This document shows positions 1 through 13,649 of a stretch of 64,000 nucleotides of DNA, piece after piece. The position numbers and the translations under genes are program-made. Origin of the DNA: Siphonodentalium dalli (taxonomy: Eukaryota > Mollusca > Scaphopoda > Gadilida > Siphonodentaliidae). The number at the start of each line of letters is the position of its first letter. Within the stretch, counting starts at the first letter, position 1. The DNA lies in assembly GCA_032622095.1 (NCBI GenBank), contig CP136062.1:39806918-39870917 (forward strand), in the 5' to 3' direction. Below the pieces are notes generated by a model. The model saw only the letters and a program-made list of their open reading frames with translations, ran no database searches and was not told where the DNA came from.

Positions 1-3000
1 TTAACGTATGGCATCATTAGAACCAGCAGACACCCTGTAGCCATAAAAGGACCGACCGCCCTCGATATTTCTATAAAATTAAATCTTACGGACTATTAAC
101 CCTTGCCTGGGGGTGGCGAATTTGAGAGGATATTGACTAAACTCACAAGTAAACGGTCTGTGACCAAAACTGAATATATCCATACCTTAATGTATGGCAT
201 CATTAGAACCAGTAGACACACTGTAGCCAGAAAAGGACCGACCGCCTTCGATATTTAGATAAATTAAATCTTACGGATCCTTAACCCATGCCTGGTGTTG
301 GCGAATTTGAGAGGATATTGACTAAACTCACAAGTAAACGGTCTGTGACCAAAACTCACAACATCCATACCTTATTGTATGGCATCATTAAAACCAGCAG
401 ACACCCTGTAGGCAGAAAAGAACAGACCGCCCTCGATATTTCGATAAATTAAATCTTACGGACTCTTAACCCATGACTGGTGGTGGCGAATTTGAGAGGA
501 TATTGACAAAACTCACAAGTAAACGGTCTGTGACCAAAACTGACAACATCCATACCTTAATGTATGCCATCATTTGAACCAGCAGACACCCTGTAGCCAT
601 AAAAGGACCGACCGCCCTCGATATTTCTATAAAATTAAATCTTACGGACTATTAACCCTTGCCTGGTGGTGGCGAATTTGAGAGGATATTGACTAAACTC
701 ACAAGTAAACGGTCTGTGACCAAAACTGACAATATCCATACCTTACTGTATGGCATCATTATTACCAGCAGACACCCTGTAGCCAGAAAAGGACCGACCG
801 CCCTCGATATTTCGATAAATTAAATCTTACGAATCCTTAACCCATGCCTGGTGGTGGCGAATTTGAGAGGATATTGACTAAACTCACAAGTAAACGGTCT
901 GTGACCAAAACTCACAACATCCATACCTTAATGTATGGCATCATTAGAACCAGCAGACACCCTGTAGGCAGAAAAGGACCGACCGCCCTCGATATTTCGA
1001 TAAATTAAATCTTACGGACTCTTAACCCATGACTGGTGGTGGCGAATTTGAGAGGATATTGACTAATCTCACAAGTAAACGGTCTGTGACCAAAACTGAC
1101 TATATCCATACCTTAATGTATGGCATCATTAGAACCAGCAGACACACTGTAGCTAGAAAAGGACCGACCGCCCTCGATATTTCTATAAAATTAAATCTTA
1201 CGGATCCTTAACCCATGCCTGGTGGTGGCGAATTTGAGAGGATATTGACTAAACTCACAAGTAAACGGTCTGTGACCAAAACTGACAATATCCATACCTT
1301 AATGTATGGCATCATTATTACCAGCAGACACCCTGTAGCCAGAAAAGGACCGACCGCCCTCGATATTTCGATAAATTAAATCTTACGGATCCTTAACCCA
1401 TGCCTGGTGGTGGCGAATTTGAGAGGATATTGACTAAACTCACAAGTAAACGGTCTGTGACCAAAACTGACAATATCCATACCTTAATGTATGGCATCAT
1501 TATTACCAGCAGACACCCTGTAGCCAGAAAAGGACCGACCGCCCTCGATATTTCGATAAATTAAATCTTACGGATCCTTAACACATGCCTGGTGGTGGCG
1601 AATTTGAGAGGATATTGACTAAACTCACAAGTAAACGGTCTGTGACCAAAACTCACAACATCCATACCTTAATGTATGGCATCATTAGAACCAGCAGACA
1701 CCCTGTAGGCAGAAAAGTACCGACCGCCCTCGATATTTCGATAAATTAAATCTTACGGACTCTTAACCCATGACTGGTGGTGGCGAATTTGAGAGGATAT
1801 TGACTAAACTCACAAGTAAACGGTCTGTGACCTAAACTGACAACATCCATACCTTAATGTATGCCATCATTTGAACCAGCAGACACCCTGTAGCCATAAA
1901 AGGACAGACCGCCCTCGATATTTCTATAAAATTAAATCTTACGGACTATTAACCCTTGCCTGGTGGTGGCGAATTTGAGAGGATATTGACTAATCTCACA
2001 AGTAAACGGTCTGTGACCAAAACTGACAATATATATACCTTAACGTATGGCATCATTAGAACCAGTAGACACATTGTAGCCAGAAAAGGACCGACCGCCC
2101 TCGATATTTAGATAAATTAAATCTTACGGATCCTTAACCCATGCCTGGTGTTGGCGAATTTGAGAGGATATTGACTAAACTCACAAGTAAACGGTCTGTG
2201 ACCAAAACTGACAATATCCATACCTTACTGTATGGCATCATTATTACCAGCAGACACCCTGTAGCCAGAAAAGGACCGACCGCCCTCGATATTTCGATAA
2301 ATTAAATCTTACGAATCCTTAACCCATGCCTGGTGGTGGCGAATTTGAGAGGATATTGACTAAACTCACAAGTAAACGGTCTGTGACCAAAACTCACAAC
2401 ATCCATACCTTAATGTATGGCATCATTAGAACCAGCAGACACCCTGTAGGCAGAAAAGGACCGACCGCCCTCGATATTTCGATAAATTAAATCTTACGGA
2501 CTCTTAACCCATGACTGGTGGTGGCGAATTTGAGAGGATATTTACTAATCTCACAAGTAAACGGTCTGTGACCAAAACTGACTATATCCATACCTTAATG
2601 TATGGCATCATTAGAACCAGCAGACACACTGTAGCTAGAAAAGGACCGACCGCCCTCGATATTTCTATAAAATTAAATCTTACGGATCCTTAACCCATGC
2701 CTGGTGGTGGCGAATTTGAGAGGATATTGACTAAACTCACAAGTAAACGGTCTGTGACCAAAACTGGCAATATCCATACCTTAATGTATGGCATCATTAT
2801 TACCAGCAGACACCCTGTAGCCAGAAAAGGACCGACCGCCCTCGATATTTCGATAAATTAAATCTTACGGATCCTTAACCCATGCCTGGTGGTGGCGAAT
2901 TTGAGAGGATATTGACTAAACTCACAAGTAAACGGTCTGTGACCAAAACTGACAATATCCATACCTTAATGTATGGCATCATTATTACCAGCAGACACCC

Positions 3001-6000
3001 TGTAGCCAGAAAAGGACCGACCGCCCTCGATATTTCGATAAATTAAATCTTACGGATCCTTAACACATGCCTGGTGGTGGCGAATTTGAGAGGATATTGA
3101 CTAAACTCACAAGTAAACGGTCTGTGACCAAAACTCACAACATCCATACCTTAATGTATGGCATCATTAGAACCAGCAGACACCCTGTAGGCAGAAAAGG
3201 ACCGACCGCCCTCGATATTTCGATAAATTAAATCTTACGGACTCTTAACCCATGACTGGTGGTGGCGAATTTGAGAGGATATTGACTAAACTCACAAGTA
3301 AACGGTCTGTGACCAAAACTGACAACATCCATACCTTAATGTATGCCATCATTTGAACCAGCAGACACCCTGTAGCCATAAAAGGACCGACCGCCCTCGA
3401 TATTTCTATAAAATTAAATCTTACGGACTATTAACCCTTGCCTGGTGGTGGCGAATTTGAGAGGATATTGACTAATCTCACAAGTAAACGGTCTGTGACC
3501 AAAACTGACAATATATATACCTTAACGTATGGCATCATTAGAACCAGTAGACACACTGTAGCCAGAAAAGGACCGACCGCCCTCGATATTTAGATAAATT
3601 AAATCTTACGGATCCTTAACCCATGCCTGGTGTTGGCGAATTTGAGAGGATATTGACTAAACTCACAAGTAAACGGTCTGTGACCAAAACTGACAATATC
3701 CATACCTTACTGTATGGCATCATTATTACCAGCAGACACCCTGTAGCCAGAAAAGGACCGACCGCCCTCGATATTTCGATAAATTAAATCTTACGGATCC
3801 TTAACCCATGCCTGGTGGTGGCGAATTTGAGAGGATATTGACTAAACTCACAAGTAAACGGTCTGTGACCAAAACTCACAACATCCATACCTTTATGTAT
3901 GGCATCATTAGAACCAGCAGACACCCTGTAGGCAGAAAAGGACCGACCGCCCTCGATATTTCGATAAATTAAATCTTACGGACTCTTAACCCATGACTGG
4001 TGGTGGCGAATTTGAGAGGATATTGACTAATCTCACAAGTAAACGGTCTGTGACCAAAACTGACTATATCCATACCTTAATGTATGGCATCATTAGAACC
4101 AGCAGACACACTGTAGCTAGAAAAGGACCGACCGCCCTCGATATTTCTATAAAATTAAATCTTACGGATCCTTAACCCATGCCTGGTGGTGGCGAATTTG
4201 AGAGGATATTGACTAAACTCACAAGTAAACGGTCTGTGACCAAAACTGACAATATCCATACCTTAATGTATGGCATCATTATTACCAGCAGACACCCTGT
4301 AGCCAGAAAAGGACCGACCGCCCTCGATATTTCGATAAATTAAATCTTACGGATCCTTAACACATGCCTGGTGGTGGCGAATTTGAGAGGATATTGACTA
4401 AACTCACAAGTAAACGGTCTGTGACCAAAACTCACAACATCCATACCTTAATGTATGGCATCATTAGAACCAGCAGACACCCTGTAGGCAGAAAAGGACC
4501 GACCGCCCTCGATATTTCGATAAATTAAATCTTACGGACTCTTAACCCATGACTGGTGGTGGCGAATTTGAGAGGATATTGACTAATCTCACAAGTAAAC
4601 GGTCTGTGACCAAAACTGACTATATCCATACCTTAATGTATGGCATCATTAGAACCAGCAGACACACTGTAGCTAGAAAAGGACCGACCGCCCTCGATAT
4701 TTCTATAAAATTAAATCTTACGGTTCCTTAACCCATGCCTGGTGGTGGCGAATTTGAGAGGATATTGACTAAACTCACAAGTAAACGGTCTGTGACCAAA
4801 ACTGACAATATCCATACCTTAATGTATGGCATCATTATTACCAGCAGACACCCTGTAGCCAGAAAAGGACCGACCGCCCTCGATATTTCGATAAATTAAA
4901 TCTTACGGATCCTTAACCCATGCCTGGTGGTGGCGAATTTGAGAGGATATTGACTAAACTCACAAGTAAACGGTCTGTGACCAAAACTGACAATATCCAT
5001 ACCTTAATGTAAGGCATCATTATTACCAGCAGACACCCTGTAGCCAGAAAAGGACCGACCGCCCTCGATATTTCGATAAATTAAATCTTACGGATCCTTA
5101 ACACATGCCTGGTGGTGGCGAATTTGAGAGGATATTGACTAAACTCACAAGTAAACGGTCTGTGACCAAAACTGACAACATCCATACCTTAATGTATGGC
5201 ATCATTAGAACCAGCAGACACCCTGTGGGCAGAAAAGGACCGACCGCCCTCGATATTTCGATAAATTAAATCTTACGGACTCTTAACCCATGACTGGTGG
5301 TGGCGAATTTGAGAGGATATTGACTAAACTCACAAGTAAACGGTCTGTGACCAAAACTGACAACATCCATACCTTAATGTATGCCATCATTTGAACCAGC
5401 AGACACCCTGTAGCCATAAAAGGACCGACCGCCCTCGATATTTCTATAAAATTAAATCTTACGGACTATTAACCCTTGCCTGGTGGTGGCAAATTTGAGA
5501 GGATATTGACTAATCTCACAAGTAAACGGTCTGTGACCAAAACTGACAATATATATACCTTAACGTATGGCATCATTAGAACCAGTAGACACACTGTAGC
5601 CAGAAAAGGACCGACCGCCCTCGATATTTAGATAAATTAAATCTTACGGATCCTTAACCCATGCCTGGTGTTGGCGAATTTGAGAGGATATTGACTAAAC
5701 TCACAAGTAAACGGTCTGTGACCAAAACTGACAATATCCATACCTTACTGTATGGCATCATTATTACCAGCAGACACCCTGTAGCCAGAAAAGGACCGAC
5801 CGCCCTCGATATTTCGATAAATTAAATCTTACGGATCCTTAACCCATGCCTGGTGGTGGCGAATTTGAGAGGATATTGACTAAACTCACAAGTAAACGGT
5901 CTGTGACCAAAACTCACAACATCCATACCTTAATGTATGGCATCATTAGAACCAGCAGACACCCTGTAGGCAGAAAATGACCGACCGCCCTCGATATTTC

Positions 6001-9000
6001 AATAAATTAAATCTTACGGACTCTTAACCCATGACTGGTGGTGGCGAATTTGAGAGGATATTGACTAATCTCACAAGTAAACGGTCTGTGACCAAAACTG
6101 ACTATATCCATACCTTAATGTATGGCATCATTAGAACCAGCAGACACACTGTAGCTAGAAAAGGACCGACCGCCCTCGATATTTCTATAAAATTAAATCT
6201 TACGGATCCTTAACCCATGCCTGGTGGTGGCGAATTTGAGAGGATATTGACTAAACTCACAAGTAAACGGTCTGTGACCAAAACTGACAATATCCATACC
6301 TTAATGTATGGCATCATTATTACCAGCAGACACCCTGTAGCCAGAAAAGGACCGACCGCCCTCGATATTTCGATAAATTAAATCTTACGGATCCTTAACA
6401 CATGCCTGGTGGTGGCGAATTTGAGAGGATATTGACTAAACACACAAGTAAACGGTCTGTGACCAAAACTCACAACATCCATACCTTAATGTATGGCATC
6501 ATTAGAACCAGCAGACACCCTGTAGGCAGAAAAGGACCGACCGCCCTCGATATTTCGATAAATTAAATCTTACGGACTCTTAACCCATAACTGGTGGTGG
6601 CGAATTTGAGACGATATTGACTAAACTCACAAGTAAACGGTCTGTGACCAAAACTGACAACATCCATACCTTAATGTATGCCATCATTTGAACCAGCAGA
6701 CACCCTGTAGCCATAAAAGGACCGACCGCCCTCGATATTTCTATAAAATTAAATCTTACGGACTATTAACCCTTGCCTGGTGGTGGCGAATTTGAGAGGA
6801 TATTGACTAATCTCACAAGTAAACGGTCTGTGACCAAAACTGACAATATATATACCTTAACGTATGGCATCATTAGAACCAGTAGACACACTGTAGCCAG
6901 AAAAGGACCGACCGCCCTCGATATTTAGATAAATTAAATCTTACGGATCCTTAACCCATGCCTGGTGTTGGCGAATTTGAGAGGATATTGACTAAACTCA
7001 CAAGTAAACGGTCTGTGACCAAAACTGACAATATCCATACCTTACTGTATGGCATCATTATTACCAGCAGACACCCTGTAGCCAGAAAAGGACCGACCGC
7101 CCTCGATATTTCGATAAATTAAATCTTACGGACTCTTAACCCATGACTGGTGGTGGCGAATTTGAGAGGATATTGACTAATCTCACAAGTAAACGGTCTG
7201 TGACCAAAACTGACTATATCCATACCTTAATGTATGGCATCATTAGAACCAGCAGACACACTGTAGCTAGAAAAGGACCGACCGCCCTCGATATTTCTAT
7301 AAAATTAAATCTTACGGATTCTTAACCCATGCCTGGTGGTGGCGAATTTGAGAGGATATTGACTAAACTCACAAGTAAACGGTCTGTGACCAAAACTGAC
7401 AATATCCATACCTTAATGTATAGCATCTTTAGAACCAGCAGACACCCTGTAGCTAGAAAAGGACCGACCGCCCTCGATATTTCTATAAAATTAAATCTTA
7501 CGGATCCTTAACCCATGCCTGGTGGTGGCGAATTTGAGAGGATATTGACTAAACTCACCAGTAAACGGTCTGTGACCAAAACTGACAATATCCATACCTT
7601 AATGTATGGCATCATTATTACCAGCAGACACCCTGTAGCCAGAAAAGGACCGACCGCCCTCGATATTTCGATAAATTAAATCTTACGGATCCTTAACCCA
7701 TGCCTGGTGGTGGCGAATTTGAGAGGATATTGACTAAACTCACAAGTAAACGGTCTGTGACCAAAACTGACAATATCCATACCTTAATGTATGGCATCAT
7801 TATTACCAGCAGACACCCTGTAGCCAGAAAAGGACCGACCGCCCTCGATATTTCGATAAATTAAATCTTACGGATCTTTAACACATGCCTGGTGGTGGCG
7901 AATTTGAGAGGATATTGACTAAACTCACAAGTAAACGGTCTGTGACCAAAACTCACAACATCCATATCTTAATGTATGGCATCATTAGAACCAGCAGACA
8001 CCCTGTAGGTAGAAAAGGACCGACCGCCCTCGATATTTCGATAAATTAAATCTTACGGACTCTTAACCCATGACTGGTGGTGGCGAATTTGAGAGGATAT
8101 TGACTAAACTCACAAGTAAACGGTCTGTGACCAAAACTGACAACATCCATACCTTAATGTATGCCATCATTTGAACCAGCAGACACCCTGTAGCCATAAA
8201 AGGACCGACCGCCCTCGATATTTCTATAAAATTAAATCTTACGGACTATTAACCCTTGCCTGGTGGTGGCGAATTTGAGAGGATATTGACTAATCTCACA
8301 AGTAAACGGTCTGTGACCAAAACTGACAATATATATACCTTAACGTATGGCATCATTAGAACCAGTAGACACACTGTAGTCAGAAAAGGACCGACCGCCC
8401 TCGATATTTAGATAAATTAAATCTTACGGATCCTTAACCCATGCCTGGTGTTGGCGAATTTGAGAGGATATTGACTAAACTCACAAGTAAACGGTCTGTG
8501 ACCAAAACTGACAATATCCATACCTTAATGTATGGCATCATTATTACCAGCAGACACCCTGTAGCCAGAAAAGGACCGACCGCTCTCGATATTTCGATAA
8601 ATTAAATCTTACGGATCCTTAACCCATGCCTGGTGGTGGCGAATTTGAGAGGATATTGACTAAACTCACAAGTAAACGGTCAGTGACCAAAACTCACAAC
8701 ATCCATACCTTAATGTATGGCATCATTAGAACCAGCAGACACCCTGTAGGCAGAAACGGACCGACCGCCCTCGATATTTCGATAAGTTAAATCTTACGGA
8801 CTCTTAACCCATGACTGGTGGTGGCGAATTTGAGAGGATATTGACTAATCTCACAAGTAAACGGTCTGTGACCAAAACTGACTATATCCATACCTTAATG
8901 TATGGCATCATTAGAACCAGCAGACACACTGTAGCTAGAAAAGGACCGACCGCCCTCGATATTTCTATAAAATTAAATCTTACGGATCCTTAACCCATGC

Positions 9001-11500
9001 CTGGTGGTGGCGAATTTGAGAGGATATTGACTAAACTCACAAGTAAACGGTCTGTGACCAAAACTGACAATATCCATACCTTAATGTATAGCATCTTTAG
9101 AACCAGCAGACACCCTGTAGCTAGAAAAGGACCGACCGCCCACGATATTTCTATAAAATTAAATCTTACGGATCCTTAACCCATGCCTGGTGGTGGCGAA
9201 TTTGAGAGGATATTGACTAAACTCACAAGTAAACGGTCTGTGACCAAAACTGACAATATCCATACCTTAATGTATGGCATCATTATTACCAGCAGACACC
9301 CTGTAGCCAGAAAAGGATCGACCGCCCTCGATATTTCGATAAATTAAATCTTACGGATCCTTAACCCATGCCTGGTGGTGGCGAATTTGAGAGGATATTG
9401 ACTAAACTCACAAGTAAACGGTCTGTGACCAAAACTGACAATATCCATACCTTAATGTATGGCATCATTATTACCAGCAGACACCCTGTAGCCAGAAAAG
9501 GACCGACCGCCCTCGATATTTCGATAAATTAAATCTTACGGATCCTTAACACATGCCTGGTGGTGGCGAATTTGAGAGGATATTGACTAAACTCACAAGT
9601 AAACGGTCTGTGACCAAAACTGACAACATTCATACCTTAATGTATGGCATCATTAGAACCAGCAGACACCCTGTAGGCAGAAAAGGACCGACCGCCCTCG
9701 ATATTTCGATAAATTAAATCTTACGGACTCTTAACCCATGACTGGTGGTGGCGAATTTGAGAGGATATTGACTAAACTCACAAGTAAACGGTCTGTGACC
9801 AAAACTGACAACATCCATACCTTAATGTATGCCATCATTTGAACCAGCAGACACCCTGTAGCCATAAAAGGACCGACCGCCCTCGATATTTCTATAAAAT
9901 TAAATCTTACGGACTATTAACCCTTGCCTGGTGGTGGCGAATTTGAGAGGATATTGACTAATCTCACAAGTAAACGGTCTGTGACCAAAACTGACAATAT
10001 ATATACCTTAACGTATGGCATCATTAGAACCAGTAGACACACTGTAGTCAGAAAAGGACCGACCGCCCTCGATATTTAGATAAATTAAATCTTACGGATC
10101 CTTAACCCATGCCTGGTGTTGGCGAATTTGAGAGGATATTGACTAAACTCACAAGTAAACGGTTTGTGACCAAAACTGACAATATCCATACCTTACTGTA
10201 TGGCATCATTATTACCAGCAGACACCCTGTAGCCAGAAAAGGACCGACCGCCCTCGATATTTCGATAAATTAAATCTTACGGATCCTTAACCCATGCCTG
10301 GTGGTGGCGAATTTGAGAGGATATTGACTAATCTCACAAGTAAACGGTCTGTGACCAAAACTGACTATATCCATACCTTAATGTATGGCATTATTAGAAC
10401 CAGCAGACACATTGTAGCTAGAAAAGGACCGACCGCCCTCGATATTTCTATAAAATTAAATCTTACGGATCCTTAACCCATGGCTGGTGGTGGCGAATTT
10501 GAGAGGATATTGACTAAACTCACAAGTAAACGGTCTGTGACCAAAACTGACAATATCCATACCTTAATGTATAGCATCTTTAGAACCAGCAGACACCCTG
10601 TAGATAGAAAAGGACCGACCGCCCTCGATATTTCTATAAAATTAAATCTTACGGATCCTTAACCCATGCCTGGTGGTGGCGAATTTGAGAGGATATTGAC
10701 TAAACTCACAAGTAAACGGTCTGTGACCAAAACTGACAATATCCATACCTTAATGTATGGCTTCATTATTACCAGCAGACACCCTGTAGCCAGAAAAGGA
10801 CCGACCGCCCTCGATATTTCGATAAATTAAATCTTACGGATCCTTAACCCATGCCTGGTGGAGGCGAATTTGAGAGGATATTGACTAAACTCACAAGTAA
10901 ACGGTCTGTGACCAAAACTCACAACATCCATACCTTAATGTATGGCATCATTAGAACCAGCAGACACCCTGTAGGCAGAAAAGGACCGACCGCCCTCGAT
11001 ATTTCGATAAATTAAATCTTACGGACTCTTAACCCATGACTGGTGGTGGCGAATTTGAGAGGATATTGACTAAACTCACAAGTAAACGGTCTGTGACCAA
11101 AACTGACAACATCCATACCTTAATGTATGCCATCATTTGAACCAGCAGACACCCTGTAGCCATAAAAGGACCGACCGCCCTCGATATTTCTATAAAATTA
11201 AATCTTACGGACTATTAACCCTTGCCTGGTGGTGGCGAATTTGAGAGGATATTGACTAATCTCACAAGTAAACGGTCTGTGACCAAAACTGACAATATAT
11301 ATACCTTAACGTATGGCACCATTATTACCAGCAGACACCCTGTAGCCAGAAAAGGACCGACCGCCCTCGATATTTCTATAAAATTAAATCTTACGGATCC
11401 TTAACCCATGCCTGGTGGTGGCAAATTTGAGAGGATATTGACTAAACTCACAAGTAAACGGACTGTGACCAAACGGGACAATATCCAGACCTTAATGTTT
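1..11500 (+). repeat. 185/186-bp satellite array, forward orientation (left array)
   Basis: Tandem monomers of 185 or 186 bp fill this stretch without interruption, about 62 copies, and the array runs off the left edge of the window. The two lengths differ at one site: the longer form reads TTTCTATAAAATTAAATC where the shorter reads TTTCGATAAATTAAATC. Many monomers carry a BamHI site (GGATCC) just after this site, followed by TTAACCCATG. Copies differ mostly by single substitutions that recur as named variants, which is what unequal exchange and local homogenisation produce. The last monomer (about 11400-11500) is visibly more diverged and stops at CCTTAATGT. The 60-codon open frames in the 186-bp monomers are not regarded as genes because most monomers (185 bp) break them. 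Confidence 0.97.
2041..11310 (+). repeat. Higher-order repeat pattern in left array (mainly 8-mer, 1482 bp)
   Basis: A diagnostic monomer containing ATATATACCTTAACGTATGG recurs with TAACG at 2, 2041, 3523, 5561, 6858, 8341, 10009 and 11307. The spacings are 2039, 1482, 2038, 1297, 1483, 1668 and 1298 bp, that is 11, 8, 11, 7, 8, 9 and 7 monomers. A second marker, the monomer starting ATGACTGGTGG with a full 60-codon frame, sits at 1029, 2511, 3993, 4549, 6031, 7143 and 8811, again often 1482 bp apart. The array is therefore a multi-monomer unit amplified as a block, with whole monomers gained or lost. Confidence 0.85.
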
Positions 11501-11520
11501 GACATTGCGTGGGTGATGTG

Positions 11521-11931
11521 TCAATGAAACACCGATAATTTTGGAGCCGAATACCGCAATCCCACTGATTGATTACAATAGTCCCAACCGTACATGCATC
11601 GACGCTTCTCTAACCAGATATAATCATAGTGAAATTTGTTGTTACTAATTACTGTTTCAGATAAGCCATTATACTCCAGCGGACATGACAGTACAGATGC
11701 TACAACTCGACAAATGACTTCGCACAAATTCGGGACATATTTAATCAGATGCGAACCCAACCAAAGTTCTGTTAGCATTTGATCGCAAATGCATTGTAGC
11801 ATTTTCAGGTCAAAATATACTGTTTGTAGGTAAATTTTGGCGCCAAATAATAATAATGTCATGTTATGTGGTTTGGGAGTTAAGAAATATATTGACTTAT
11901 CTCTGAGTAACTGAATACCAAAATTCAGCAC
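11521..11931 (-). CDS. Unrecognised 136-codon ORF at the satellite boundary
   Basis: The frame stays open for 136 codons immediately inside the island, about 20 bp from the end of the left satellite array. I do not recognise the product. It is rich in Leu, Cys and Tyr and has no evident signal peptide, zinc-finger spacing or catalytic motif. The first codon is GTG rather than ATG, so a eukaryotic start is not shown; it could only be an exon or chance. No splice sites or polyadenylation signal tie it to another exon, and its neighbours are repeats. A chance ORF of this length is plausible in 20 kb of sequence, so I keep it as a weak candidate only. Confidence 0.12.
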   Translation of the reverse strand: MLNFGIQLLRDKSIYFLTPKPHNMTLLLFGAKIYLQTVYFDLKMLQCICDQMLTELWLGSHLIKYVPNLCEVICRVVASVLSCPLEYNGLSETVISNNKFHYDYIWLEKRRCMYGWDYCNQSVGLRYSAPKLSVFH

Positions 11932-12895
11932 CCAGAATTACTTTGAATTAGCTTTGAGTAGTCGGTGAATATTCTATTGAAAATGCCTTGTGGAAATAAA
12001 ATTAATATGTAATACAAGCCACTTACTCAATTATAGTAAGTTATAGTAAGTAATGTGGAGGTATACATTTGATATTTTAATCTGAATAATCTCGCCTTTA
12101 GTTCTTTTACGCTGAACTTGTGTGTCGTTAACTTTACTTATACAAGAGCGCCGTGGTACGCGCGATTTTCCACCGTGCTACCGTTAGAACTGATTCTCAC
12201 GTTGAAGGTGAGACCTGGTGACATGGCAATTCGGAGGTCGTCTGGCCCTCGCCTAATGACATGTCACAAGTATACATCTCATTACTTGCACCAAACAGCT
12301 GTATGTGTAAAGAAAACCCGTGTACTTGTCAGCATTATTAAATTAAATAGGATATGTGTATATACGAACATAATTCAATTCAGATGCCGACGAGTCCACG
12401 CCTGATTGCATGTGTTCCCATCATATGGGTGCAGTTGGACAAAATGGTCTATGTCTGAAGAAATCTAATTCCCTTGTCAGTATTATTTAATAAAATAAGG
12501 CATAACCCACACTGGTTTAGATAAGTGTCACAATCGTGAAATAAGTTCACCATTAAGGTGAACGATTTAAAAGAGGAAGTTGAGCCGTAGCTCACAAATA
12601 ACAAGTAAATTTATGATTATCTCTTTAAATCACAATTTTAGGTGTAGTCCAAGTCTTTATTTGCTTACTAAGAGATAATCCACCGTTGATATAACAAATA
12701 ATGTAGTATGTCAGACAAAAACATAGATAACCTGAAAGTATAGGTATACTCAATTATCGTTATTTGTTTATGTGATTGTCTAGGAACATATTGCTCACAG
12801 TGCAATGTGCACTGTTCGTGTAATTTATATCAAATATCTTACTTGTATACGGAGGCCGGTTAGCGTCACCGGGTCGACAAAAAGTATATATTTAT
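11932..12895. other. Non-coding AT-rich stretch, no gene seen
   Basis: No supported gene. Small structures are present: a TATAGTAAGT direct repeat near 12035-12055, and an inverted pair GATTATCTCT (about 12614) and AGAGATAATC (about 12670). An open frame of 95 codons on the plus strand at 12118-12405 begins with TTG and shows no recognisable motif. Confidence 0.5.
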
Positions 12896-13000
12896 TGCCA
12901 AAATCGCAATACTTTTGCGAATAATCTAAATAGTTTTGCGAATATTCGCAATAGCTTTGCAAATAATCGCAATACCTTTGCGGTTATTTGCGATATTCTG
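12896..13000 (+). repeat. Short interspersed/tandem motif CGCAATAnnTTTGCGAATA
   Basis: Four to five degenerate copies of a roughly 20-30 bp unit built from CGCAATA and TTTGCGAATA occur back to back. Since TTTGCGAA and TTCGCAA are near reverse complements, the block can pair with itself. It ends just before ATTTGCGATATTCTGG. It lies 3' of the transposon gene, about 650 bp beyond its last codon, so it may be a subterminal part of that element; this link is inferred only. Confidence 0.55.
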
Positions 13001-13649
13001 GACCACATGTACCACATGGCTACCTAATCTCACTCATTGTGTTCCATAATATGATACTATGCAAGGCATATAGAACGACCCCACTATTTGATACAAGCAA
13101 GTGAGATGCTTAGTAGATGGCATTATACATTTGATTCACCAAAATATATGCATTTGGCACTAATGCCTCAATACAATTTGCACCACACGGCCATATTGGA
13201 CGCCATCTTGCCTGGCGTTTACGCGGTCATATTGTGTCTGGTTAGTATTGCTTAAAAGTTCAGTGATAAACTAAAAAAAACACGAGTGCGGTTAAGTTAA
13301 GTCCTCGTGGTTTGGGTAAAAGTAACAATATTTACAATACTGCGTGCCATTGAACAAATATTCCTGACATCCATTAAACGCTGCAGTACATTGGTGAGAT
13401 CATATGCACGGTGCATGGATTTGATGTCACTGATGCCTGTAGTGGTGAACTTAATATATTTCCTCACATATCATAAAATAATCAATTAATAGGGACAATA
13501 TTTCGATGTGTGTGCATCTGTGCGATGGTGTACACCACGTCGCAAAAAAGGTGAAATAAAAAATTGTTAAAATAAAAATATCCATATCTCTGGAAAATTG
13601 TTCTTGACCGCGATTATAGACATGCTGCAAACAGTATCTCCAACATGAG
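13001..13649. other. Sequence 3' of the transposon gene, no gene seen
   Basis: This contains no supported gene. ORFs of 60 to 69 codons on both strands look like chance frames. Around 13190-13215 the sequence GGACGCCATCTTGCC resembles a YY1-type site in reverse orientation, and a similar motif recurs in the TTAA element at 45.7-46.1 kb. I could not find a terminal inverted repeat here matching the other side of the transposon. Confidence 0.45.

Noticed and set aside
1029-11404. Repeated 60-codon ORFs in the left satellite, also found throughout 32505-62865
   Set aside because: They exist only in 186-bp monomers, many need TTG as start, and most monomers break the frame. I treat them as by-products of a low-divergence satellite.
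1-11500. Regular repeats resembling a CRISPR array
   Set aside because: There are no spacers; the whole 185-bp unit is repeated, and the context is eukaryotic.
1-11500. Hammerhead ribozyme in the satellite monomer, as in some invertebrate satellites
   Set aside because: I found no CTGATGA core paired with a GAAAC segment in either orientation of the monomer.
1-11500. CENP-B-like box marking the satellite as centromeric
   Set aside because: No match to TTCGnnnnAnnCGGG was seen in the common monomer forms; centromere function cannot be judged from sequence alone.
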